Below, in pieces: positions 23,441 through 34,263 of a stretch of DNA of 64,000 bases. The position numbers and the translations under genes are program-made. Below the pieces are notes generated by a model. The model was not told the DNA's origin and made no database searches. It saw only the letters and a program-made list of their open reading frames with translations. How positions within the stretch are numbered: position 1 is the stretch's first letter; each line of letters begins with the position of its first letter. The stretch is from assembly GCA_950295325.1 (NCBI GenBank), contig OX485803.1:22692001-22756000 (forward strand), in the 5' to 3' direction. This stretch comes from Polytrichum commune. Its lineage: Eukaryota > Streptophyta > Polytrichopsida > Polytrichales > Polytrichaceae.

Positions 23441-23714
23441 AAATTTTGTTTGTTTAAGAGTTGAATTAATACTAAAGATACGGTCATAATTTCATATCCC
23501 TAGCACTCAGAAACTTCGGTTTCTCATGATTCATTTTCAGCAGAGAATGCGACAATTGCTTCAGAGAAAAACTATCGGCTCCAAAGCAAAATCTTTGGCC
23601 GCCAAAGTTTTATGAGATATGAACGGACGTACTTAGACCTCACATTTCTTTCTCATGATTTTGATTTAGACTGGGATTAAAACGACAACTGCCTCCAGTT
23701 AACCTCCATCAATT
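23441..23714 (+). repeat. Repeat R1, copy A (near-identical block)
   Basis: 274 bp that match 51808-52081 with one visible mismatch (C against A after GAGAAAAA) and no gap, although the sequence on the left is only about 75-80 percent identical and the sequence on the right (after CCTCCATCAATT) is unrelated. Contains GCGACAATTGCTTCAGAG, CTTTGGCCGCCAAAG (a short palindrome) and GAACGGACGTACTTAG, with CpGs kept. Stops in all frames argue against a simple exon. Function unknown. Confidence 0.9.
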
Positions 23715-23719
23715 AGTTA

Positions 23720-24114
23720 GTCCTTACGACTAAGTCGTGTCCATCAATTTTCTTTTTATGGCTGGCTCTCTGGGCTTCTAATCAGCTATTACTTTGATAA
23801 TCTACAGTACACTTATTAGGTTTGCGAAAGGATCCGGGCAATTACCGTAGTAGTACTGTGGCGGTTTCGGTGTTAATTTGATTAGTTGGGTATAATTTGG
23901 AGAAATTTCAAAAAACTTTGTGGTCGTAATATCTCTATTTTGTAAACAAGTAACGTCTAAGTGTGAACACAAAGTGGTTAGGAAATTTGCTCTTGAAACG
24001 AAGAAGTTGATGCATAGTCTTTGTCCTACAGACAGCCAACAAAAAGTGAAGATTCAAAAGAACGTTCCATTTGTTGAAACGGGTAGTTGAAAATGAACAA
24101 GTTGTTCGACAACG
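23720..24114. other. Noncoding stretch after repeat R1
   Basis: No gene or repeat match recognised in this window. Leads into the AACTATAGTT-rich repeat. Confidence 0.45.
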
Positions 24115-24680
24115 ATAAATTTCAGACCTTGCACATCTAACGAACTAATTCAACTATTGGACAACTAGTCGCCTTTCGTAACTATAGTTGATCGCGATTT
24201 GACCTGCCAACTGTAGTTAACTATAGTTGTTCTAAATTTGGTTTGCATGAAAATCTAGTTAACTATGGTTATGTGTATATATATCTAGTTAACTAAAGTT
24301 GAGCGTAGGTTGTTCACGGAATTTTGTTGTAGTGTCACTAGTGTGTTATTTGTGTTGGTGGTGTACATGAAGGTTGTTCCAGAGCCCAACATTGTGAGTG
24401 ATCGTGTAAAGGTGTACCTTGATGATCCTCAGTGGCCTGAGCATATTAAAGACCCTCAACTGAAGCAAATCAAGAGGCAAACTTCTTTGAATGTATAATA
24501 ATACTTAGAAATTTTCTAGGTAACTATTGTTGTCCTTGAATCCGGTCTTAAACAATTTCTAGTTAACTATAGGGGTTCTTTAAATCGGTTTGAAAATTTT
24601 CTAGTTAATTATAGTTGTTCCTTGAAATGTATTGAAGAAAATCCACTTAACTATAATTGTTTTCGCAGTTGTTCAAGGTT
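24115..24680 (+). repeat. Dispersed repeat R6, copy a (TAGTTAACTATAGTTGTTC-rich)
   Basis: Carries at least six copies of a self-complementary core around TAGTTAACTATAGTTGTTC, each spaced by tens of bases, on both sides of a short peptide-coding stretch. The inverted copy lies at 60240-60660 with the same order of parts. Core repeats on both flanks resemble subterminal repeats of a DNA transposon. No unique ends or duplications found. Confidence 0.8.
24310..24498 (+). pseudogene. Decayed coding fragment inside repeat R6
   Basis: An open stretch of 62 codons. Its residues from about 19 on (VVYMKVV, EP, SD, KV, LDDP, WPEHI, QLKQIK) recur on the minus strand at about 60480-60340 in the second copy of the repeat, where the same frame reads VVYMEVV, EP, SD, KV, LDDP, a TAA, WPEHI, QLKQIK. 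Many differences are synonymous or conservative, so this was probably a coding exon carried by the repeat, now broken in the second copy. I do not recognise the parent protein. It could be a captured host exon (Pack-type element) or a scrap of the element's own protein. Confidence 0.5.
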
Positions 24681-24689
24681 TGAACGATT

Positions 24690-26599
24690 TGCTTAAACCT
24701 TGGGACTTGGAAGAACTACACTAATACACAAATTCCGGTTGCCTTCGCAAATACTTTGCCTCTCTACACATGCAAATTACCCGGGTCAAAACATATCACA
24801 CAAGTTTATGACCTAGTTTACTCATCCATGGAGCAACCATCTTGATGAGATAAATTTGTATTTTGTTATTGTGGTAATAAATAAGTAGTGCTCGATGTTG
24901 ATAAATTAGCGTGGGCCAACTCTATGTGCACATATTAGTATAGATGTTGACAAATTAAATTACTTTGTAAATCATTCACATGAGAACCTCATTCATGTTT
25001 GTTGGAGATTGGAGTTTTCTTGCATCATTCCATCCCCATAATGTTCCCTTATCACCATAGTACACCAATCACACCTAATTGTGGGTTGAAAGTTAGGGTG
25101 GGTAGAAAAACACCGTGGCCCATTATATTAACTATACTCCAACCTTTGTAATATCACCATCCTTAATGATCTTCTTCTCACATCTTGACACCCTAGGGAA
25201 CGGATGTTCTCAGTTTCAATCTCCCTCCTCATTGTCACATTTTCCTCCCATATATCATGGTATTTTTGACAGTGAAGTAATCTATCTAAGAATTCTAACC
25301 ACATGCTCGCATGCATCACATTGTCATCATTGTAATTATTATCGTTATTGCAATGTTGACTTTGTGTCATTTCATAACGACACACTCTACACCGATTCTC
25401 TATTTTCATGCATCCATGTTAACACCTAGGGGCATTCACTTGCAATTTACGTTGAAACAACATGCGAGAAAAGATAGGCTAGAATATATTTGTAAGACAT
25501 AAATTTTATATTTTGTTTAGATCTGCATTAGGCTCTATTACATATCCATAAGCAGTTAATATATAATGTATGGTACTATAAAATGCAATAATTCACTTCT
25601 TCTTTTTTGGTAAAATAGCTAAATGAATATTGGAATGAATTTTTTTGCAGGATACGTACATTTAGAGAGTTAGTTTAGCTATGTTTTAAAGAATAGTGGG
25701 TTATGTTGAAAATTTTTAATGAAATTTCAATCATTGTGGATGAGATTTGATCCAATATGGATGAACTTTGGTTCCATGTGGATGAAACAAGAAAGGAAAA
25801 TGCTTTTTTAAGGGTTAGAAGCATGTTGAGCTAGTTATCCCTTTCCATTCTCAATTTGCATATCTCCCTCAACCACACGTTCACACTATCCTTAAAATGC
25901 TTAGGCGTATTGTCACTTTGGTATGCTTCCATATGTGAGAATCATCAACAAACAAGGAACTCCATTCCAATACCCCAAGGAAAAAACTGAATCCCTAGTT
26001 TTTATTTTTAAAAATTAAGGCACAATTTATTGGAGAATTTGGTACTTATAATTACCCATAGGGTGGAGGAAATTTATTAATTATGAAGTCCAAGAAAAAT
26101 TCAAAGACTAAGATAAACAATCCCCAAACAAATATTTGGTTCTCACATGTGTATGCCAATTTTCTATAGAGGTGTCTTCCCCATGGCTAACACTACATGC
26201 CTCCTTAACATCATGTGCAATTTGAATGCCACAACCATGATATTAGGGAGGTTAGAGTGCAGCTCGCAATTGTGCATATGATTAATATCCTGGATCAAGC
26301 CAACCCCCATACACAATGCAAGCATACGCCATTCATGTGTGCACCAACCATATGCATTATGCCCATGCCCATGCTCATAAATTTTCCCACCCCCACCCAT
26401 CACCATGCCCCCATGGAGCGCTCTGAGAAAAATAAAAGAAAAATAATTTTTTTCTTTCTTTTTGCTTAAATTGTCCGATTTTGTCCTTTGGCCCATCATG
26501 CCCACCTTTTGCACTTTCCACATTTATTTCTTGTTTCTTTTGCCACTTGTTTGTTCTGGGGAAAGAAATTTTGGCACGTTGCTCTTTTTCTTTAGAAAG
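24690..26599. other. AT-rich noncoding stretch
   Basis: No supportable gene. Overlapping frames of 93-104 codons on opposite strands at about 25.1-25.4 kb have no recognisable domain and occur where both strands happen to be free of stops. The part at 24.73-24.95 kb resembles 50.87-51.1 kb. Confidence 0.5.
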
Positions 26600-27087
26600 C
26601 TACACCATTTGTGTCATGTAGTGTCACATGTGTAGTAATGTCACTTACCTCATTTTGAGGCCTATCTTGCTTGGTTACACTACTTATCAACAACTTCACC
26701 ATTAGCGTCACCTCATGACATTTTGTATTCAAGTGTGCTTGCTAATACCTTGGGATGTGTATGTTCAATATTGTTTTGAGGTGTATACCTATGTTTACAC
26801 AAAGGTTCACAAGTTGACTAAAAGTGTGCACAAATGAGACTCGGCATTAGTATCTTTAAGAGTATCTTTCCCTTGCACACTAAAATGAAAAACTATCATC
26901 TCAAGTTTCCCAATATGCAACACTAAATGGCATGATGTAAGTAAGTGTGCACTTCTAAATAGTTACTTATGTTGATAAATAGTATCATATTGACAATCAA
27001 CGGACGTGATGAATTGAAACCTCTAAGCATATAGTTTAGGTTCACTGCAAGTAGTGTATGTGACGCTAAATACTATAAACAATGTAG
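26600..27087 (-). mobile_element. CACTA-like MITE family M, 488 bp, copy 1
   Basis: Right end reversed: CTACATTGTTTATAGTATTT followed by AGCGTCACATACACTA. Left end: CTACACCATTTGTGTCATGT followed by AGTGTCACATGTGTAG. The interior, reversed, follows 61048-61535: CCTCAAAA(C/T), CAACTTGTGA/CAACTTGTAG, AAACTATCATCTCAAG against the complement of CTCGAGATGATAGTTTTGCA. Both copies are 488 bp by my boundaries. No transposase; superfamily inferred from CTACA-type ends only. Confidence 0.72.
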
Positions 27088-27595
27088 TTGGACATGTGTC
27101 CATCATTCATAGACTCCCACAACCATGAGCTCTGTTATATATAGATGTGTGGGTTGAAACCTTCAACAATCTACAGTAATTTTGAGCTTCGGTTTATGAG
27201 ACTTTAGGGTTTTGAGTCTTCTTCTTGGAACAACGTCACATGATGGGTCATCGGATTGGAGGTGACGAAGCAAGTGGCTCGGGGGGTGCAGTGTGTTAAA
27301 AAGTTAAGGATATAGGTGCAAACAATTACTATTTTATAGGGGGGTATAACTTTCATTTTTTTTTTCACATGCTATCATTATAAAATTTTCTACTTTGGGT
27401 TAATAGAAAATGGGCTTGCATTACTTATAATTCCAAATTACTTATTATTCCATACCTTATAGTACTTTAAAGATGTCCAGTGCCATTTTTGATACCCTAT
27501 ATTACTCTTAAGTCCATTTATAATTTTTTGTCCCCATGTTTTAAAAATACCCTATCATTTGTTCGCACGTATATTGCTACTCCAACCAATGACTA

Positions 27596-27612
27596 CCCCC
27601 CCCCCCCCCCCC
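27596..27612. repeat. Poly-C run (17 C)
   Basis: Mononucleotide run, flanked by TACTCCAACC and GAGGCAAGTGG. Confidence 0.97.
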
Positions 27613-30600
27613 GAGGCAAGTGGTTAAGTTTTAGAAGAGGTGACCCTAAAATCTATGATCATGATACATGAAGTGACAATTTCTTACAAATAATTTATAC
27701 TTCTATTACAAACCACAACATTTCATGTGAATGCACCTTTCAAAGAAACAAGTGTCCTTTGTTCTAAATGAGATTTGAACATATGATATTGTGTGCCTAA
27801 AAATGGTGTGGGTCAAGAAAAAGATACATTGACCAAAAGTATCGTGGTATTTTTTACTCAAAAAAAAAGAAAAAAGAAAAGTATCGTGGTATGTCAGATT
27901 CACAAGGGCCATACTAATAGCCGTGATCTGTATTATTTTTCATCAATTTAATGATGCAAATTTGTGAGTCAATTCATATTAGGGTTTAACTAGTTACTAC
28001 ACGTTTCACACCTAAGAATGGCACATGTAAGTTAGCGTGCATACAAAATACCTTGGCCCACCTTCGTTATGTGTGGGTTGAAAATAAAGGTGGGTTGTAA
28101 ACTATTGATGTAAATATAAAATGATGAAATAAAATTTTGGTATAACATTGAATTTATGTTTTCTTAACCTAGAGTAATCCTTCTTTTGTTTAAAATACTC
28201 ATTTTATATTCCTAATTTTGAACATATGATATTATGGGCTCAAAAATACATGGACCGGGAAAATAATAATAATAATAATAATGTATCAAAATTATAGTGC
28301 TAAAATCATAATTGTGTATGAAAATTATAGTGGGGCATGATACTAGATGTGAAAGTGTAATTTGAAAATCTAAATCACACTCATTAGGTTTGTGGAAACA
28401 TCTTGGCAATCACTCAACCTGAAAGAACTTGTAATTGTCAATGTAAGTTACTCTGCAAAATGTTCGTATCGATAGTGCTAACTTAGGTTACACATCATGC
28501 CATGGCCTATTTTAGATTTTGAAGTTTTTAGCATTGTAAATCATCTCATGAGGAGCCGATTGAGGCGAGTTTTGTGAATTTTGGAATGGGTTTGTCCCCG
28601 TAACATTCATAAATGTAGAGAACAAAATATGGTTGCCAAATCATTGTTCCACTCTTTTTGGTCATAAGCCTATTCTAATGGAATATAATTTTTTCGAGGA
28701 GAGTCTCAAGTCTTACACCATAAGGTATCGAGGCCTTAAAATAACACACGTCTAATAGTGACACTTACTTTGGGTCTTTTAACTTAAAAGTTAGTTAGCT
28801 TGTTTACCACATGCCTCTAAGCTACTTGAATCTATGCGAGTGGGTGGAGTACAAGGGACCATGCACATATGAATAAACCCCCCTACATTGAAAGGCTCAA
28901 ATTGAAAACGACCTTTGTAATTTTGCCATGGACTCATACAAACTTTGTTACGCTGAAATTTAGTTGCTTTAATATGACTCGTGTTCACTAAATTATGATT
29001 TTTTCAATTATTTTGACAATTTTTAGGATAATTTTTTTACAAAATTTATCCACAAGTGACAATTTCATGCCTCAATACCTTAATAATGTTAAAAACGTGG
29101 ATTTGATTTCACTATATCAATGTTGCTTCCTGTTGAGTTCATAACAAATCTTCTCATTGGTGAATGTTTTTTCCAATGTAATCACTATATTCAGAAGAAA
29201 ATAAAAAGGGGCGGTTGGCAGAGAACAATCATTCTTCAAATATTGTTTCTATTCAAAAAAAATTTGTTAGGAAAATTTATATCTATTGACTACTATAAAA
29301 GTTGAAATCCACACATTTAGCATATTCAAAAGTATTATGTGCACAATTTTGTCTCAACTTTGGTAGGTGTGTTGTTGAGGTGATTATGTATGCACCATAA
29401 GAACTCATACTAAAAATTATAAAATAATAAAAATAAAATCACTCTTTCTTAACTAAATACATGTATTTAGTTTCATTAATAAATGTTGCTCACATATCTA
29501 TACGTACAATATTTGTTATGTATCTATCTTAAGATGCTTAGTAAGATTACATAAGATGAATATGCTTCACAAGGCTACATCCATGCAATCTAACATAAGC
29601 TCCTCATCACAAAATTCTATTCATAACATTCTTTCTTCTTTGAACCTCTCACACCTCTTGAAAGAGCTTGCTAAAATTTGTGCATATTTTTTGCATAAAA
29701 ACCTCAAAAATATTTTTTTCGTAGGTGGTACTTTGTTTGAGTTCCTAAGTTTCTTAATTGGACATAATTCCAAATAAAGTTCATATGTGGAATTGAGGTC
29801 CAATAATATGTTGAGAACATAGACCGAATTCTACATAATCTTATAGCTTCATTTTAACCCATATTCATTGGAGTGAGCTAGGACGAGCTTGAGTACAAGA
29901 TGAACTCCTTCTTTACATAACCTCATGGATGATCGAATTTTATCACATTTTGAACATTTGTGTGAAATAGATTTAATCTAACTTAACCAAATATGCATAT
30001 ATTTTGAAGATTATTCAAATATCTATAGTAGTTATAGATTTAGGTCTCATTAAAACGACATTTGTTAAGAATTGTTTTACATGGACAATACATAATATTG
30101 TATGAGGGAAAACCTAAGATTGCATATGAACATTGCACCAACTTTCTTTTTATGAAAATTCTCTCTCTCTCTCTCTCATGCCTTTGAACTTTATAAATAA
30201 TAAATCATGAAACTCTAACAAAGTGATTAGCTTTCTCTAAAGTTTACAATACCTAGTAGAGTCTATACCGTTGTTATACATTACAATGTACTTAAACATG
30301 AGTTAATTGACCATGGTCAAGGAACACCAAGATTAGGGTTTCCATGACCTAAGGTAGATGCTCCACCTTGCTAAACTAATACTTAAACCTTAAACACCTC
30401 CATGTGAAGATTCTTCTACACACTTGGGGGAGATAATACTTGGCTTAGTTTATTCATCGAGGTCTCAGTAGATATGTACCAAGTGTGGATGTGAGTGGTG
30501 TTTGGCATACAAGAGGTTCTCATCATTCAAGACAGTTACTCGATGCAACAAAGAAACATGTTTGTATGCTCAGTACTTTTGTATCCAGTTTAAATGCTTG

Positions 30601-33420
30601 CAACCTCTCAATGAACTTGATAGGTGAAATAAACGTGTGACATGGAGTGCAACTAAGCCTAGCTGAAGACACTTGACACATGCCTTTCTAGCATACAATT
30701 GTATATTTGGTTGGCACGGGTTCAAGTTAAACTAACTCTTCATGTTTTGGACACCATTAATAATGCATTGCTTATGTTGAATGATCTTTACTCTTGAAAT
30801 ATTACACTAGTGAAAGGTATTAATCTACTTTGACTAGTTGATTGGGGTATACACAAATCCCATAGTGTTATCTAGCAAAAAAAAAATGAGGTATGTAAAT
30901 CCACAAATCACATCATTACTTTACAACATGCTTATAACAATAATAGATAACAAATGAACTTAATGTAGCCGCGTGATGGATTATTTGTTATACTCAATTA
31001 CCATAGGCATTGGATATATGATACCAAGTCATGTATCACAATATTCTGGTATTTTAATTTGTATGATTTGCTAGCACTTGCTATTGACTTTGATATGAGA
31101 AGCAAAGAAATAAAGTTGAAAATCTATTTTCTTTGAAAAACTACATATTCCTTGCTACATTCTTACCTACTTTGCCAGATGTTTTAAACATTGCATCAAG
31201 TTTGCTTTGTTTTATGATGCAACAAACTTGTGATGAAGGAAAGCCCTTACCACCCACCATTGCTTCATTTTTTATTCATAGAGGAAGATTGAGCATTGAA
31301 ATTGAAATGTTACCAAAAAAGACAACTCTCAAATCAACTAAGCACACTTAGAATATTTCTAACTTATAGTCCAAACCAAAGAAAATATCCCTCTTTCTCT
31401 TGTGCTTTCAAACTTGACAAGGAAGTGACTCCCCTAGGTATGGTGATCCAAACCCTAAATGTTATAATGTAAGTACCACGTATGTACAAGTCTAGCCGTA
31501 AATAGTTATGCCAATGCCAAAGTGTAGTAATTACAAAATTAATGTTGGTAGTTAGCCCTCATTAGCCATGGCTAGGGTTCATAAATGCTAGCAAGTACTC
31601 TCTTGAAGAATGGTGGATTTATTTCACCTCCCAATGTAGAGTATGGAGACTAAGTTACTATAGCACATGGCCAAGTATGCTTGTATCTATAATATATTTG
31701 AACCTTGAAATGAAAAGTTATATAACTAGACAATGAATAGTTAATCCATGTCGAAATGCCATGTGAAAATATTTGTGAAACCTTAAGCTTATCTCTTTGT
31801 GTTAAATTGTATTCCCCACCACACATAAGTTGTTTTAGGTTGGATTGGAGTGCTCACTTCCACTACTTTAGAATTGGATATAATTGTCGTTTTCTCAATA
31901 GTATCATCAAAATGGATCCTAGTATACATGGGTGAAGCTCATAAGATTTGCTACGTGTTGCAAGAGGGTGTGTGTTACTTGCACATCACACATTGGTGAG
32001 AATTATCAATAACATTGTCTTATCCACACCATTTATATAAGATTCGTCTATTTAATTGGCTACTTATATTCCTACTCTATGAATCTAAAACTCAATATGA
32101 AGCAACATATTTTCTAAAATCGGAAATATGGTTATACATCATAAATGTGACCAAACCCTTTCCAATACATACACAAATTTTGAGTGACAAAAGTGGTTTG
32201 ATCAATCAAATAGGCTTGTCACGTTATACGATTGCTTACAATGTCCATGGTTAACTCAGACTCGAGACACTAATGCATGTTTATTCATTCTGTTGTATGA
32301 GGCAAAGTGGTGATCACAACCATGGGAAAAATCTTATTCTATGAAACTACGTAGACGTAGTCTGACACTCACCCAAGACTTTCTTAAGAAAAATACTATA
32401 AAGGCAATTCCATCCTCTTTGTTTTTGAGGGAAACTAACAAAAATTCATAATAATACATAAAATCAAGATTCAAGAAAATATTATCAGTTTTGAGGTAGG
32501 TATTTTGCAAAAAATCGTCAAAAATTATTTCATTGCAAGAGAATCAATTGGGTGACCATGCACAATTACAAAGGATAGGCAAACTGCATAGATGTTGTTG
32601 TCATTAGAGTTTTCTACGCATAATCTTGTACATGAATATATGAGAAAATAAAATTATAATGAATCCATGATTTAACATTGTTAAAAAGGCACAATCTACT
32701 ACATTATATAATTCAAGTATGTTTTTGTGTTAAGTGCAATGCTATAAAAACCCACAGTGGGAGCGCTTAGGTGTTCCATGTCATTCTCCTAGAATTATTT
32801 CCATGTTAGAGAAGTTCTTTGGCACCCCATGGTTTATCAAAGTTTCCAAAGGTGTCATCATAAATGGCTACCCTACCAGCATCAATAAGGGCTATGTTCC
32901 AAGAAATTCTAGCATACATTGCGCCAAATCATTTGGTGAGTCTTCTCAACCTGGTATAGTCTACTTTAGTTTGCTGAACAAAGGTAGATGACAGTGGGCC
33001 CATAGTACCCACTTGAACCCATCCCACCATTTGTGGTCAGAGGCGAGGTCATTCTTTCAACCCAAATGGCAAATGTGTATAATCATCTTGGGGGTTAGGT
33101 GTTTAGATTGAAGGAGGTTTCGTCCTACCTTAGCATAGTAACTAAGGAAATTAGTCAGGAGAAAGATTCACCATGGTCCACATGGCCACATGAGTTTAAA
33201 TTTATTCTCGTATTGGAAATAACTTGAGGCAAAGTGCAAGAAATCAGGGTAGACAACCTTTATGTGATTACTTTCTTATTAAGATATTTATATTTGAGTG
33301 GTATGTGGTTGGATGTGGCTCCAATATAGGATATCAAAAAGACATGTCTATGTGAAAGATTAAATTACCTGCTCAAAATATGATAACCATTCTAAGCTCA
33401 ATAGTTAACATAATTGAAAA
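27613..33420. other. AT-rich noncoding stretch of 5.8 kb
   Basis: No gene, RNA gene or transposon terminus that I can support. It includes an (AAT)n run at 28261-28282, a (CT)n run at about 30163-30178 and A/T-rich low-complexity patches. Frames are at most 85 codons (32734-32991) and lack motifs. Confidence 0.5.
28261..28282. repeat. (AAT)n microsatellite
   Basis: About seven AAT trinucleotides in noncoding DNA. Confidence 0.95.
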
Positions 33421-33550
33421 GGGGGGGGGGGGAACCTATATGACATTTGATGAGTACGGGAACCTTCAATATGAGAATGAAGAAGCTTATATGACTCTCA
33501 TATGAGCTTCTAACTCTCATATGAGCTTATATGACTCTCATATAAGCTCC
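33421..33550. repeat. Poly-G run followed by a palindromic tandem repeat
   Basis: Twelve G at 33421-33432. Then at about 33485-33550 the words GCTTATATGACTCTCATATG and its variants repeat about three times; the unit is itself partly self-complementary (CATATGAG/CTCATATG). This could form stacked hairpins. No gene. Confidence 0.85.
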
Positions 33551-34107
33551 AAAATTATAAGGAAAGTGACTACGGCCTCCATTTGGATTTGCTAACCATC
33601 TAACTACATGTTTCATGTCCTAGGGGAGGGGCAAAGTCGGAAAAGGTACCCAATTAAGACCCATGTGCCTTATGTTATTTGGGTTCACTTCTCGCTTACC
33701 AATTTAATGACTAGTATTATACTACAATATTAGTTCCACTTGCCCTAAATGGTCATTGAATGCCAAGTGCCCATTAATGGAGCAAGAACCGGCCAAGGTA
33801 TGGAAACCCAACACGTGGCCCACATGCATCCACACTATACGATCAAATCACTTGGTGACAAATGTCATGCGGATAAAATATTTGCTCCATTGTTTATGAT
33901 CTAGGCATTCTTTTTCACTTGAACAAACTCCTTTGGGTCTAGGTTGAATTTAAGTGGATGTGTAGACTTTTGCAGTCATTCTAGAGAAATCCGTATCAAC
34001 ATTAGGTTTGCACGTCCCTCTCTCTCTCCCTCTCAAATTGGTGAAGTTATACTTATTCTATAGCAAATTATTACAACATGTAGCTTTAACGAATCTAACA
34101 ATGCATG

Positions 34108-34263
34108 TCCGAGATGACCCTAAACTACCGAATGATAGTGGAGAGGTATCCAAATTCAAATGTAGTGATTGGGGGTTTTGATCCCTAGCTGGGAAATCTT
34201 TTCTCTATTTGACGGAATAAACTAGTTGGGTGGCCACGCGTCTCATGTGGTCAAAAAAAAAAA
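34108..34263 (+). mobile_element. tRNA-derived SINE, copy 1
   Basis: Begins TCCGAGATGACCCTAAACTA. An A-box-like region (TAAACTACCGAATGATAGTGG) is followed about 50 nt later by a B-box-like word GTTTTGATCCC, then a shared body (GGGAAATCTTTTCTCTATTTG, CTAG, GGTGGCCACGCGTCTC) and an A-run of 11. The same layout is seen at 63451-63601 (+) and 59936-60040 (-). The B box differs from GATTCGATTCC in copy 2 mainly by CpG-to-TpG change, consistent with methylation decay. 5' tRNA-like head, body and A-tail are the hallmarks of SINEs. I do not recognise a named family. Confidence 0.78.

Noticed and set aside
25115-25429. Frames of 104 and 93 codons on opposite strands
   Set aside because: No domain, no conserved copy in the window, and antisense overlap suggests a chance stop-free stretch.
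32734-32991. An 85-codon frame that might be a gene fragment
   Set aside because: No recognisable motif and no supporting context or second copy.
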